From an uncultured Clostridia bacterium (GTDB lineage: Bacteria > Bacillota > Clostridia > Oscillospirales > Ruminococcaceae), in assembly GCA_947589215.1 (NCBI GenBank), contig CANQCL010000003.1:1-64000 (forward strand): a stretch of DNA of 64,000 bases, in the 5' to 3' direction. The position numbers and the translations under genes were made by a program. Shown here in pieces: positions 40,238-49,853 of the stretch (position 1 is its first letter; every line of letters begins with the position of its first letter). The notes beneath the pieces were generated by a model, which worked only from the letters and a program-made list of their open reading frames with translations, did no database searches and was not told the origin of the DNA.

Positions 40238-41689
40238 TTAATAAGCTTTACCCCATAGCACCATATGCTTAGCGGGTTTTCCGCAGCAAACGCACTTATT
40301 ATCAATATTTTCCTGCTCAAACGGTATGCATCTTGAACCTGCTCCTGTTTTCTCTTTTACCTCGTCCTCGCAGGCTTCATCTCCGCACCACATAGCCTTG
40401 ATAAAGCCGTCGCCTTTTTCTTCTAGCGCTTTAGAGATTTCTTCTATGCTCTTACAGCTATAGGTTTTGTTTTCACGGTTTTTAAGAGCTTTTTCATAAA
40501 GTCCGTCGTGAACCTCTTTAAGTTTCACATTAACTGCATTTTCCAGTTCGTCAAGAGAAACAAAGGTTTTTTCTCTGTTGTGCCTTGTTACCAAAACGCA
40601 CTGATTCTTTTCAATATCCTTAGGTCCTATTTCCAGCCTTACCGGTATGCCTTTCATTTCATACTCAGAGAATTTCCAGCCCGGAGAGTTGTCGCTGTTA
40701 TCAAGCTTAACTCTGATGCCTGTTGATTTCAGCTTTTCATAAAGCTCGTTTGCCTTATCCAAAACGCCATCTTTATGCTGTGCGATAGGAATAATTACAA
40801 CTTGTATAGGCGCAACGGCAGGAGGAAGAACAAGTCCGTTATCATCGCCGTGAGTCATTATAATAGCGCCTATCAGACGTGTGGTAACACCCCATGAGGT
40901 TTGATGGGGGTTCACTCTTTTATTTTCCTTGTCGGTGTATTCTATTCCGAACGCTTTGGCAAAGCCGTCGCCGAAATAGTGTGATGTTCCGGCTTGAAGG
41001 GCTTTTCCGTCGTGCATAAGAGCTTCGATAGCATAGGTCGAAACTGCGCCGGCAAACTTGTCGCTTTCGGTTTTCTTTCCCTTTACAACTGGCATAGCTA
41101 GAGATTCCTCACAGAACCTAGCATAGCAGTTGAGCATCTGCTCTGTTTCTTCAATGGCTTCCTCTGCGGTTGCGTGAATGGTATGACCCTCCTGCCAGAG
41201 AAACTCACGAGATCTCAGAAACGGTCTGGTCGTTTTTTCCCATCTTACTACAGACACCCACTGGTTGTAAAGCTTAGGAAGATCTCTGTATGAATGAATT
41301 ATATTTGCATAATGCTCGCAGAAAAGCGTTTCAGAAGTAGGGCGCACGCAAAGACGCTCCTCGAGTTTTTCGCTGCCCCCGTGAGTTACCCAAGCTACCT
41401 CCGGGGCAAAGCCCTCAACGTGATCCTTTTCTTTATTAAGCAGGCTTTCGGGAATAAACATTGGCATACATACGTTTTCGTGCCCTGTCTCCTTAAACAT
41501 TCCGTCTAATATTCTCTGTATGTTTTCCCAAATCGCATAACCGTATGGGCGGATAACCATACAGCCCTTTACGCTTGTGTATTCAATAAGCTCGGCTTTT
41601 TTAACTATATCGGTATACCATTTTGCAAAATCAACATCCATAGATGTTATTTGCTCTACCATTTTGCTGTTTCCATTATTTTTTGACAT
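40238..41689 (-). CDS. proS: Prolyl-tRNA synthetase, archaeal/eukaryote-like (ProRS type 3)
   Basis: A 483-residue class II synthetase that charges tRNA-Pro. It is of the short type without insertion editing domain: core motifs 2 and 3 are [20 protein letters not shown] and [19 protein letters not shown]; the C-terminal domain ends with a zinc site (DEACEDE..., [18 protein letters not shown]). AAGGAGAATTAAT precedes ATG 41689. Coupled with the small membrane protein gene upstream (2-base spacing). Confidence 0.96.
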   Translation of the reverse strand: MSKNNGNSKMVEQITSMDVDFAKWYTDIVKKAELIEYTSVKGCMVIRPYGYAIWENIQRILDGMFKETGHENVCMPMFIPESLLNKEKDHVEGFAPEVAWVTHGGSEKLEERLCVRPTSETLFCEHYANIIHSYRDLPKLYNQWVSVVRWEKTTRPFLRSREFLWQEGHTIHATAEEAIEETEQMLNCYARFCEESLAMPVVKGKKTESDKFAGAVSTYAIEALMHDGKALQAGTSHYFGDGFAKAFGIEYTDKENKRVNPHQTSWGVTTRLIGAIIMTHGDDNGLVLPPAVAPIQVVIIPIAQHKDGVLDKANELYEKLKSTGIRVKLDNSDNSPGWKFSEYEMKGIPVRLEIGPKDIEKNQCVLVTRHNREKTFVSLDELENAVNVKLKEVHDGLYEKALKNRENKTYSCKSIEEISKALEEKGDGFIKAMWCGDEACEDEVKEKTGAGSRCIPFEQENIDNKCVCCGKPAKHMVLWGKAY

Positions 41690-41690
41690 A

Positions 41691-42023
41691 TTAATTCTCC
41701 TTGTTACCTTTATCATCGGATTTTATTTTTGCATCTTGACTTTTTCTTTTAAATCCATATATATCTTCGTTGTATATTTTATAATTCGGGTCGAAACCGT
41801 CAAGCTTTTCACCCTTTTCGTAAGGGTCTTTTACAGTATAGTTTTTAGGGTCGATAAGTTTTTTGTCGTTTGATAAGTCTGATAAGTTTGATGAGTTTTT
41901 CTTACCTTTATCAATTAACGCAGCAAGCTTTGGAGTGATCACTGCGATTAAAAATACTAAAAGCAAAATAACTATTACACCTAAAGCGTATTTGACCAGC
42001 GTTAATGCCATTGTACTATTCAT
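41691..42023 (-). CDS. Small membrane protein upstream of proS
   Basis: A 110-residue protein with one N-terminal membrane helix ([20 protein letters not shown], residues 9-29) and a hydrophilic, lysine/aspartate-rich cytosolic or external tail. Similar small proteins occur in Ruminococcaceae with no known role. Directly before proS, probably the same transcript. Confidence 0.7.
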   Translation of the reverse strand: MNSTMALTLVKYALGVIVILLLVFLIAVITPKLAALIDKGKKNSSNLSDLSNDKKLIDPKNYTVKDPYEKGEKLDGFDPNYKIYNEDIYGFKRKSQDAKIKSDDKGNKEN

Positions 42024-42133
42024 TATTATAATTAGCCCGACAAGGCGTTGCCCTTTCTTTTAATATGTTGGTTTTTATTATACCAATAATATCAATTTTT
42101 TGCAAGTGCTGTTTTTTATTTATAAATGAAAAA

Positions 42134-42160
42134 TCCTGTCCGAAATTTTTCCGAACAGGA
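42134..42160 (-). terminator. Terminator of acidic membrane protein gene
   Basis: TCCTGT-CGGAAA/TTTCCG-ACAGGA stem; on the minus strand it is followed by TTTTTCATTT. It lies 12 bases after the 42172 stop. Confidence 0.8.
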
Positions 42161-42171
42161 AAATCTTTTAG

Positions 42172-42882
42172 TTATACTGGTTCTCCCGATGATGCGGTTT
42201 CCTCTGACTTTTGAACTTTGAATATAAAAGGTATGGATTCGCTTTTTTTCAAAGATGTTTTGATTTCAAACGTGTATTCATTTGTCGTCCAAACTATATA
42301 GCATTTTCCTTCAATTTGATATGCTGTATATTCTTGACCTGCTCCGTTGTGAAACTCAGAAACGTCCATGTCCGAATCGGTGATATCATATTCAGGTTCA
42401 TAATCGTCAATAGTTGATTGAGTTAGGGTTATTTCATTTGTTTTGTTACTATATGTCGAAACAGCCTTTGTTTCAGAAACATCTTGATTTATAAGCTTAT
42501 AACCGTCAGAAAGGTCGGCTAACACATATACATTTTTTATTTTTTCCGGAGCGTTTATTACTGTGCTTTTAGAACTTGATAAAGAAGATGTAGCAGTTTT
42601 ATTTTTGTTGCTTTTGAAAATCAGATTTCTAGCCAAAACAACAATACAGAGGGCAATTACTATTGCGTAAATAATATACAAAATTATTTTAGACGATTTG
42701 CTTTTTGGCTTTTGCTCTTCTGTCTTACTTTCATCTTCATTACGGTTTTCGTAATCTTCTTCGTAGGAGTTGCTTAATTCGATTTTTTCATCAGTGTTTA
42801 TTTCTTTATCAATTTCATTTTCTGAGAGTTCAGTTAAGTTATTTTCTTTTGTTTCAAAGGTTTCCTTATTTTCAAGTGACAT
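42172..42882 (-). CDS. Bitopic membrane protein with acidic N-terminus
   Basis: A 236-residue protein. The cytosolic N-terminus (residues 1-65) is strongly acidic (ENNLTELSENEIDKEINTDE), followed by a basic stop (KPKSKSSK), a membrane helix (IILYIIYAIVIALCIVVLA) and an extracellular DUF4367-like domain (VYVLADLSDGYKLINQDVSE ... YIVWTTNEYTFEI). This resembles the sensor part of anti-sigma factors, but no anti-sigma domain is seen. AAAGG lies upstream of ATG 42882. Confidence 0.6.
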   Translation of the reverse strand: MSLENKETFETKENNLTELSENEIDKEINTDEKIELSNSYEEDYENRNEDESKTEEQKPKSKSSKIILYIIYAIVIALCIVVLARNLIFKSNKNKTATSSLSSSKSTVINAPEKIKNVYVLADLSDGYKLINQDVSETKAVSTYSNKTNEITLTQSTIDDYEPEYDITDSDMDVSEFHNGAGQEYTAYQIEGKCYIVWTTNEYTFEIKTSLKKSESIPFIFKVQKSEETASSGEPV

Positions 42883-42988
42883 CTTTATCACATACCTTTC
42901 TGTTATTGATATAACAAATAATTCTATTATTAAATAGTATAACATTTTAGTATGGCTATAGCAAGCCTTTTAGATAACAAAAATGAAA

Positions 42989-43017
42989 ACAGCCGTTCTT
43001 GTAAAAAGAACAGCTGT
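42989..43017 (-). terminator. Terminator of HtrA-like gene
   Basis: ACAGC-GTTCTT and AAGAAC-GCTGT form a stem with GTAAA loop; on the minus strand TTTTCATTTTTG follows. Located 57 bases after the protease stop. Confidence 0.85.
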
Positions 43018-43073
43018 CTTCAAGGAAGTAATGAAATATGAAAAAATATATAATATCTCGTAAGCGTAATTAA

Positions 43074-44624
43074 TTATGAAGCCTCGCCTTGAGACTGATT
43101 ATTGCCAAAGCTGCCGAAATTTCCAAACGCTCCGAACGGATTAAAAGTTCCGTCGTCGTTGCCGTAATAGCTGTAACCGTCTTGATTAGATTCAGTAGTA
43201 TTTTGGCTTTCGTTGCTTTGAGCCGTTGATGTGTCCTCGTCAAGGGTAGCCTTGACATTCTTTTTATTGCCTTGCCTGTAAAGGGTTATGGTAATTGTAT
43301 CGCCGGCTTTGTATTCAGCCTTGATTTTGTTGAACTCAGAAATAGACGTTATAGTAGTATCGTTTATACCTATAACTATATCTCCGACTTGAATTCCTGC
43401 TTTTTCAGCAGCCGATCCCTCTTCAACGTTTCTTACTATGAAGCCTTGAGGTACGCCGTAATACTGCGACCAAAGCTCGGTAATTGTTTGTCCGCTCAAT
43501 CCCAAAACAGGACGTCCTTTTACATATCCGTATTTAATAAGGTCATCAATGATAGGTTTTGCGTTGTCAATAGGGATTGCGAAGCCTAAGCCTTCGCCGT
43601 AGGTTGAGCTTACTTTCGCCGAAGTAATACCGATTACCTGTCCGTATGCGTTGACAAGTGCTCCGCCTGAGTTGCCGTTGTTTATAGAAGCGTCGGTTTG
43701 AATAAGATTCATCTCTTGATCCTCTATTGTCAGAGTTCTGTCAAGAGCGGATATAATACCCGATGTGACTGAGCCTGCAAGCTCAAATCCGAGAGGATTT
43801 CCGATAGCTATTGCAATTTCGCCTACCTGAAGCTCGGAGGACTTGCCGAACTCAGCAGGGGTCAAGCCTTTCTTGTCTATTTTAATTACCGCAAGGTCGG
43901 TTTGAGAATCAATACCTATCAGTTTCGCATTAACAGAAGTTTTGTCCTCATCGGTAAATACAACAGATAGATTACTTGCTCCGCTTACCACATGAGCGTT
44001 CGTTATAATATATCCGTCCTCGCTCATAATAACTCCCGTTCCGGTTGCTGTCTGAGATGCGCTTGATGCGGAAATTCCAACAACAGAGCCTGAAACCTTT
44101 TTGACTATTTCAGGTATTGACAATGCGTCGGAAGGAGTTGCAAGCTGTGATAATGTAGGAAGATTCTTTGTATCTCTGTTTGACGCATTGGCTGATGAAC
44201 CTCCGCTTGAAGATTTGCCGCTGTTTCCATTGTTTGTATCAGAAACTGAAATGCTTATTCCTTTGCCCGAGATCATTGAATATCCTACAACAGAGGTTAT
44301 TCCGATTGCAAGTACGCAAATAACAGCTACCAGACCAGTAAGAAATTTTTTGCTTTTCTTTTTGTTTTGGTTAGGATAATATGAAACCTCGTTTACATTC
44401 GCATAGCTTTGCTGACTGTTATAAGAATACTCCTGATTATATTGGTTCGGAGTAAATTTTTCAGCAGGGATATTGTTTACATCTGCCGGAGCTTCATTTT
44501 GAGTAGATGTGCTGTTTTCAGCAATATTTGCCTCTGACTGAGTTTCGTTCTGCACGTTATTAATGGAATCAACACTTGTTACCTTTTCTAAAGGTTCATT
44601 ATTGATATTTTTGTTTTCATCCAT
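43074..44624 (-). CDS. HtrA/DegP-type serine protease with PDZ domain
   Basis: A 516-residue membrane-anchored quality-control protease. A Q/N/P-rich cytosolic N-terminus (1-90) precedes a membrane helix (FLTGLVAVICVLAIGITSVV). The catalytic triad is seen as YIITNAHVVSGAS (His), QTDLAVIKIDKKG (Asp) and INNGNSGGALVNAYGQ (Ser). A PDZ domain (GFIVRNVEEGSAAEKAGIQV) follows, then a T/N/Q-rich and G/F-rich tail (FGAFGNFGSFGNNQ). Acts at the outer face of the membrane. AGGAGG before ATG. Confidence 0.93.
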   Translation of the reverse strand: MDENKNINNEPLEKVTSVDSINNVQNETQSEANIAENSTSTQNEAPADVNNIPAEKFTPNQYNQEYSYNSQQSYANVNEVSYYPNQNKKKSKKFLTGLVAVICVLAIGITSVVGYSMISGKGISISVSDTNNGNSGKSSSGGSSANASNRDTKNLPTLSQLATPSDALSIPEIVKKVSGSVVGISASSASQTATGTGVIMSEDGYIITNAHVVSGASNLSVVFTDEDKTSVNAKLIGIDSQTDLAVIKIDKKGLTPAEFGKSSELQVGEIAIAIGNPLGFELAGSVTSGIISALDRTLTIEDQEMNLIQTDASINNGNSGGALVNAYGQVIGITSAKVSSTYGEGLGFAIPIDNAKPIIDDLIKYGYVKGRPVLGLSGQTITELWSQYYGVPQGFIVRNVEEGSAAEKAGIQVGDIVIGINDTTITSISEFNKIKAEYKAGDTITITLYRQGNKKNVKATLDEDTSTAQSNESQNTTESNQDGYSYYGNDDGTFNPFGAFGNFGSFGNNQSQGEAS

Positions 44625-44734
44625 TGTTAGGACCTCCTAAAATTTATATATAGTTTTTTTCTTTTATTATCTTAATTCTTATTATAATGTCATTTGTGAT
44701 AAACATATGATAATATTTAGAATTTTTGTGATAC

Positions 44735-44763
44735 TTGAAAGTTAGTTGTTTTTAAGCTATACT
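44735..44763 (+). promoter_or_regulatory. Promoter of radical SAM gene
   Basis: TTGAAA (44735-44740) and TATACT (44758-44763), spacer 17 bases. It gives a leader of about 95 bases. Confidence 0.7.
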
Positions 44764-44866
44764 ATAAAAGAAACAAGGTAAGTTGCGTCAGAAAGAGCAG
44801 ACTTTAAGTTAATTAAAAACTAAATTATATAAAGGAGGAAGGCTTCTTTACGAAGCTAATATTATT

Positions 44867-45469
44867 ATGATGACCATAACCTACGTTTTAGGCAATAAGC
44901 TTTATTTGAATATTACAAATAAATGTCCCTGTGCCTGCGAATTTTGCATAAGAAGAAACGGCGAGGGAGCATATGGCTCGGACAGTCTGTGGCTTGAGCA
45001 TCAGCCCACTGCTGAGGAAGTTATAGACGCTCTCAAAAAAGAGGATTTAGACAGCTATGATGAAATTATATTCTGCGGGTTCGGAGAACCGACCTGCGAG
45101 CTGAACATTTTGATAAAAACGGCAAAATACATCAGAAGCGTTACAAAAACACCCGTGAGAATTAATACAAACGGGCTTTCCGACTTGATTAATGAATCAA
45201 GCACCTGCAAGCTTATGACAGGGCTTTTTGATACCGTATCAATAAGCCTTAATGCGTCTGATAAGGAAAAGTACAATCAAATCACACAGCCAAAGTGGAA
45301 GGATAAAGCCTTTGACGCTATGATAAATTTTGCAGTTGAGGCAAATGAGATTTTCCCGAAAGTTATTTTATCGGTAGTAGATGTTATCTCAGATGAGGAA
45401 ATAGAAAAATGCAGGGAGCTTTGTAAAAAGCTCGGCATTGAGCTGAGGGTGAGAAATTACTCGGCATAG
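44867..45469 (+). CDS. Radical SAM protein (TatD-associated type)
   Basis: A 200-residue short radical SAM enzyme. The 4Fe-4S motif is NKCPCACEFCIRRNG (CxxxCxxC at about residues 20-27), followed by DEIIFCGFGEPTCELNILIK and VRINTNGLSDLINE, as in the family associated with TatD nucleases. Substrate unknown. Tandem ATGs at 44867 and 44870 lie 29 bases after AAAGGAGG, with a hairpin (GCTTC/GAAGC, 44842-44856) between, an unusual start arrangement. Single-gene unit ended by 45508-45537. Confidence 0.85.
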   Translation: MMTITYVLGNKLYLNITNKCPCACEFCIRRNGEGAYGSDSLWLEHQPTAEEVIDALKKEDLDSYDEIIFCGFGEPTCELNILIKTAKYIRSVTKTPVRINTNGLSDLINESSTCKLMTGLFDTVSISLNASDKEKYNQITQPKWKDKAFDAMINFAVEANEIFPKVILSVVDVISDEEIEKCRELCKKLGIELRVRNYSA

Positions 45470-45507
45470 CTTCTATGTTTTTAATGTATATACATTATAT
45501 AAATAAT

Positions 45508-45537
45508 ACAGGGCGTAAAGTAACCTCTACGCCCTGT
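45508..45537. terminator. Bidirectional terminator between convergent genes
   Basis: ACAGGGCGTA and TACGCCCTGT form a perfect 10-bp stem, followed by GTTTTTTATT on plus and TATTATTT on minus. It ends both the radical SAM and the GH74 genes. Confidence 0.88.
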
Positions 45538-45542
45538 GTTTT

Positions 45543-47822
45543 TTATTTAGCCGGATTTCCCATAATGATTCCCCGTCCGTTTGTTGAGATATACACCCGT
45601 CCGAAGGTTTTCGGGTCGCCCGAAATCTTTTTATTTACATTTCCCCATTTTTGCGTGTCGTCGTTGATGCGTTTCCACGTCTTTCCCTCGTCGGTTGAGC
45701 GGTATACGCCTTGACCTTCATTGTTACATTCTCCGATAATGTATATTGCCATAGGGTCGCCGTCTTTTTCGCCTTTGCCCAGACCGATACATTCAGCGCT
45801 TTGCATATCTTTACACGGAGCGACCATCTCGCAGCCGTCCTCGCCTGCGTTTTCTATGTGGAATACTAGACCTGCAGCGATCCAGAGATCGCCCTCTTTT
45901 TCCGGATTTGCAATTATATCAGCATGAGAGATCATAATGTCCAGAAACTCTTTAAAGGTTTTTCCCTTGTTGGTTGAAACATACAAGGTCCCTCCGTTTT
46001 CTGCAAATATTTTGTTCGGGTTCACTTGATCGGGAATCAGCCTAGTGTTTGCGGAAAGCCCTTTGCATATTTTCCACGTCTTGCCCCAATCGGTTGTATA
46101 ATAGGTGTTTATGCTGACCGTTCCCGGCGACCAAAACAGAACCTTTCCGTCGGCGGAAAGATACGCTGTTCCGCCCTCGTTGACATTCTCATCTTTTGGC
46201 ATTGTCTTTACAAACTGCCATGTCTTTGTGCCGTCGGTTGAATAGCAGATAGAATTTTCAAAGCTGGTGTCTTTAGTCGTCCTTACTACTATGTCCGGAT
46301 CATTTGCCGCAACCGCAAGAGATTCCGCCTTGAAGCTCTGAACTCCCCAGTGCTCTTTAGGAGCAGTGTTCACGTCATCATGTCTGAAGCCGTAAAGATC
46401 ACCTAAAATTGAATAAAGTTCAGGTGTGTTTTCTCCGCAGTCTTTAGGAGAATAGAAATCAAAAATAGCCGTTTGTTCTATACCCATAGCTCGAACTGCT
46501 ATGTTTACCTTCTCTTGACCGATTTTGGTTGCGTTGTCTGTTCCGAATATAGTTGCACCTGTTCCGTACAATATTTCATCTGGGTCAAACGGGTTTATTG
46601 CAACGCCGGACGTCCACCAGCCCAGCTTTAACTGACCCTGCCAGTCGAGCCAAGGAGATTCGGAAATATCAAGGTTATAGTCCTTTTCCTCAGTTTCTAT
46701 ATTCCAAAAGCCCTTCCATGTGTCCCCTCCGTCAAAGCTGACGCATACGTTGTCCTCAGAACCCCAGTGGCATATTGTAGTAACTGCAATCATATCGCCT
46801 TTGTATTTTTCGTTGTTGCATATTGAAAGACCGCACCAACCGTTTCCTGTTATGTCAGGAGTTATTTCTGTCCATTCTTTGGTTTTTATGTTGTATCTGC
46901 ACACGATCCCCATTGGAGGATTTTTTTCCTGAGTCATCATACTTGAATATGTAACGTAAAGGTTTCCGTTGTCAGATACTCTGCCCTGTTGAGGAAAGTA
47001 TTTGAAGTTACCCTCATCAGAGAACTCATTGTAAATTGCTTCCCATGTCTTTCCTGCGTCGTCTGTGCGGTAAATTTTTTCTGTTTCCTTATTGGCAACT
47101 CCGCAGAAGAAGGTTTTGGTGGCTTCTCCTTTTTTAGAGCTTGACTTATCCATAGCGACCCATATAACTCCATAGGTGTAGCCGCCCTCGTTGTAAGTGC
47201 CTTTTGTCGGGAATGATTCAACATTGCTCCATGTCTGACCGTAGTCTTTAGACACAAGCAGACCCTTTGAGTGAGAGCCGTAATATATTATACTGTTGTC
47301 ATTAGGGTCGATGCAAAGACGCTCACCTGTATTTCGTCCCCAGTCGTTACCGCCCATTGTTATACTGCCCATATCTACCTTAGTCCAGTTCTTGCCGTAG
47401 TCGTATGAGTACATAATACAGCCGTTGCCTGAGTATGATGTTCCGCATGACATATATACACGGTTTGGTTCAACAGGGTCGGTAGCAATACTTTCAATAC
47501 AGTTATATCCCCAGTCGTCTCCGCCGAAGCTGTCGGTGATACATTCCCACTCGTTTTTATCCTTGTTGAATTTATACGCTCCGCCCATGTCGGTTTTAAC
47601 ATAGATAAGGTTTTTCTCTGTTTCGTTATAAACAATGCCCGGAACATATCCGCCGCCTACAATTTTAACGTTGCCCCATTCATAACCTGTGTCGGTTGGC
47701 TGACTGTTGTAGTATTTTGCAGGGTCTGCTTTACCCTTTTCGTCCTTATCCGCACAGCCTCCAAGAGCAGTAGCAGAAAGACAAATACCTGTCAATAATG
47801 CGATTATTTTAGAAATTTTCAT
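45543..47822 (-). CDS. GH74-type xyloglucanase lipoprotein
   Basis: A 759-residue lipoprotein (signal plus lipobox ALGGC at residues 19-23). The mature protein has two seven-bladed propellers with BNR/Asp-box repeats (SYDYGKNWTKVD, SKDYGQTWSNVE, RSTDEGKTWKRIN). VKIVGGGYVPGIVYNETEKN, WGRNTGERLCIDPNDNSIIY and WWTSGVAINPFDPDEILYGT are characteristic of GH74 endo-xyloglucanases, with catalytic Asp residues expected in both propellers. It degrades plant xyloglucan at the cell surface. GGAGGAG before ATG. Confidence 0.88.
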   Translation of the reverse strand: MKISKIIALLTGICLSATALGGCADKDEKGKADPAKYYNSQPTDTGYEWGNVKIVGGGYVPGIVYNETEKNLIYVKTDMGGAYKFNKDKNEWECITDSFGGDDWGYNCIESIATDPVEPNRVYMSCGTSYSGNGCIMYSYDYGKNWTKVDMGSITMGGNDWGRNTGERLCIDPNDNSIIYYGSHSKGLLVSKDYGQTWSNVESFPTKGTYNEGGYTYGVIWVAMDKSSSKKGEATKTFFCGVANKETEKIYRTDDAGKTWEAIYNEFSDEGNFKYFPQQGRVSDNGNLYVTYSSMMTQEKNPPMGIVCRYNIKTKEWTEITPDITGNGWCGLSICNNEKYKGDMIAVTTICHWGSEDNVCVSFDGGDTWKGFWNIETEEKDYNLDISESPWLDWQGQLKLGWWTSGVAINPFDPDEILYGTGATIFGTDNATKIGQEKVNIAVRAMGIEQTAIFDFYSPKDCGENTPELYSILGDLYGFRHDDVNTAPKEHWGVQSFKAESLAVAANDPDIVVRTTKDTSFENSICYSTDGTKTWQFVKTMPKDENVNEGGTAYLSADGKVLFWSPGTVSINTYYTTDWGKTWKICKGLSANTRLIPDQVNPNKIFAENGGTLYVSTNKGKTFKEFLDIMISHADIIANPEKEGDLWIAAGLVFHIENAGEDGCEMVAPCKDMQSAECIGLGKGEKDGDPMAIYIIGECNNEGQGVYRSTDEGKTWKRINDDTQKWGNVNKKISGDPKTFGRVYISTNGRGIIMGNPAK

Positions 47823-48029
47823 AACTCCTCCTTTAATTTATTTAAGTTTTATACTTTTTGTGATATTACAGCTTTAAAACAGTAATATCTTTTAGCATAT
47901 TATATCAAAACTAAAATTAAAATACAACATATTTTCCCTAAAATAAGCGACAAGGTATAACAGTGTTTTTTGTTTAATATATATAGTAACAGACTTATTT
48001 TATACTTTTACTTATAGGAGAGTGCTGTT

Positions 48030-48317
48030 ATGGACGATTTGAATGTACATGGAATTAACAAAAATCACAATGCTATTTTGGAGAACAGAAAGAGACTTCT
48101 TTTATCAGGAGTTACAGACGTAGACAGTTTTAATGAAAATCAGATGCTTCTTTTTACCGAGCTGGGAGAGCTTTTAATAAGGGGGAAAAATCTTCATATC
48201 AACGAGATGAATGTCGAAACAGGAGACTTTTCTGTCGAGGGGGATATTTGGGCGCTTATTTACGGAGACAAGGATAAAAATAAACGTCTTGGATTTATAA
48301 AAAAGATCTTCAAGTAG
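48030..48317 (+). CDS. yabP: Sporulation protein YabP
   Basis: A 95-residue protein of the YabP/YqfC family needed for spore coat or cortex assembly. The pattern KRLLLSGVTDVDSFNENQML, GELLIRGKNLHINEMNVETG and EGDIWALIYGD matches. It starts after a GGAG site and heads the yabP-yabQ-divIC-S1 cluster that is conserved in spore-forming Clostridia. Confidence 0.93.
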   Translation: MDDLNVHGINKNHNAILENRKRLLLSGVTDVDSFNENQMLLFTELGELLIRGKNLHINEMNVETGDFSVEGDIWALIYGDKDKNKRLGFIKKIFK

Positions 48318-48345
48318 AAATTAATATAAAGAAGGATGGTTTAGT

Positions 48346-48828
48346 GTGCCCGATTATATTTTTGGACTTCAATATGAAACTAAGCTTTTTATGTTATCAT
48401 TTTTAGTCGGACTGGTGTTCGGCGCAGTTTATGATGTTCTCAGAGTGTTAAGGATAGTTAAAAAGCATCATAAGACCGTGATCTTCATTGAGGATTTTGC
48501 CTTTATAATTTTCTGTGCGTTTTGGTACTTTATATTTTCAACCGATTTGGCAAGGGGTCAGATACGTTTGTTCATTCTGTTGGGAATGTTTATAGGGTTT
48601 ATAGTGTACTTGCTGACGGTTGGAAGTATTACAACAAGATTTGCTTCAACTATAAGAGCAGTGTATGAAAAAATTGAGGGTTGGCTAAAGCGTAAAATTT
48701 TTACTCCAATTTACACAAATATCAAGAACAAAATTGTGCAATATTACACATCTTTTAAAAAAAGAATAAAAAGTCGAAAAAAAAGCTTGAAAGTTGGGAA
48801 AAATGTAGTGTATAATGAAGATAAATAA
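48346..48828 (+). CDS. yabQ: Sporulation protein YabQ
   Basis: A 160-residue membrane protein with GTG start (AAGGATGG upstream). Four helical hydrophobic segments within residues 10-100 (LFMLSFLVGLVFGAVYDVLR ... LFILLGMFIGFIVYLLTVGS), basic cytosolic C-terminus. The GAVYDVLRVLRI motif is typical of YabQ. Works with YabP in spore envelope formation. Confidence 0.92.
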   Translation: MPDYIFGLQYETKLFMLSFLVGLVFGAVYDVLRVLRIVKKHHKTVIFIEDFAFIIFCAFWYFIFSTDLARGQIRLFILLGMFIGFIVYLLTVGSITTRFASTIRAVYEKIEGWLKRKIFTPIYTNIKNKIVQYYTSFKKRIKSRKKSLKVGKNVVYNEDK

Positions 48829-48854
48829 TTAACTTTGCAAAAGGAGGTATAACG

Positions 48855-49184
48855 GTGGCAAGAAGTAATGATGCTTTGAATGAATTGATTTCAGATCAGA
48901 AGAAAAAGAAATCGGTCGCATCAAGAATAGCAACGATTGCCGTTTTGGTTTTTTTGATTTACTCTTTGTACAATGTTATATCTCAGCAGGCAGAATTAAA
49001 AGAACAGCAAAAAGAACTGGCTAACATTAAATCGCAGATAACCGCAGCTAAGCAGGAAAATGACGAGTATACCCGACTGCTTAGCGGCGAAGATGAGAAT
49101 GAGTATATGAAAAAAATAGCTATCGAAAGATACGGTTATGCGTATCCGAATGAGCGCCGTTTTTATGTTGCAAGTTTAGGCTAA
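48855..49184 (+). CDS. divIC: Septum formation initiator DivIC/FtsB-like
   Basis: A 109-residue bitopic division protein with GTG start and AAGGAGG. Cytosolic N-terminus with basic residues, one membrane helix (ATIAVLVFLIYSLYNVISQQ), then a coiled coil (AELKEQQKELANIKSQITAA) and the conserved end DENEYMKKIAIERYGYAYPNE. Part of the FtsL-DivIB-DivIC divisome subcomplex. Confidence 0.92.
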   Translation: MARSNDALNELISDQKKKKSVASRIATIAVLVFLIYSLYNVISQQAELKEQQKELANIKSQITAAKQENDEYTRLLSGEDENEYMKKIAIERYGYAYPNERRFYVASLG

Positions 49185-49211
49185 TACGTTTTAGAGAGGA
49201 TTTAAAAATTT

Positions 49212-49712
49212 ATGGCGGTCGAGATTGGAAAGTTTTATGAGGGCAAGGTTTCGGGAATCACAAAGTTCGGAGCGTTTGTTGAGCTTGATGACGGAACAAA
49301 CGGGTTGGTACATATTTCTGAGGTTTCTAACTTGTTTGTAAATGACATTAATGATATTCTCAAAGTCGGTGACAAGGTAAAGGTAAAGGTTATAAAAGTA
49401 AACGACGACGGAAAAATCAGTATGTCAATCAAGCAGGCGGAAAACCGCCCGAAGAAAGGCTATGGTAAAGGTTCTAATGAAAGAACGTCTCAGGACGGAC
49501 GTTCGGGAGGAAATCAGTTTAAGCAAAGGCAGTCTGCACCTAATTTGGAGATAAGTGAGGACGTAGTTTACAGCGACGGTTTTGTTCAAAAAACCAGCGG
49601 CGACGCAAATTTTGAGGATATGCTGAGCAAATTTAAAGCTTCAAGCGAAGAGAAAATGTCTGTTCTTAAAAAAGCAGGCGATAACCGCAGAAGCAGGTCA
49701 AGAAGAAAATAG
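49212..49712 (+). CDS. S1-domain RNA-binding protein (YabR-like)
   Basis: A 166-residue protein. Residues 1-75 are an S1 domain (GKFYEGKVSGITKFGAFVEL, NGLVHISEVSN, LKVGDKVKVKVIKVNDDGKI). The tail is disordered, rich in R, S, G and Q with a basic end (DNRRSRSRRK). YabR-like proteins associate with ribosomes; exact role unknown. AGAGAGG before ATG. Last gene of the sporulation-division cluster. Confidence 0.9.
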   Translation: MAVEIGKFYEGKVSGITKFGAFVELDDGTNGLVHISEVSNLFVNDINDILKVGDKVKVKVIKVNDDGKISMSIKQAENRPKKGYGKGSNERTSQDGRSGGNQFKQRQSAPNLEISEDVVYSDGFVQKTSGDANFEDMLSKFKASSEEKMSVLKKAGDNRRSRSRRK

Positions 49713-49853
49713 TATCAGGGTGTTTATATTGATTATATCCGTGTCAAACGGATAAGAATTACCAAACAGGTTAAATTACTTATATTAATACTATTTTAGT
49801 GTTTGTATAAAAGGTGTTTTATAAAGTATAGAATTTTAAACGGAGGGATTATT

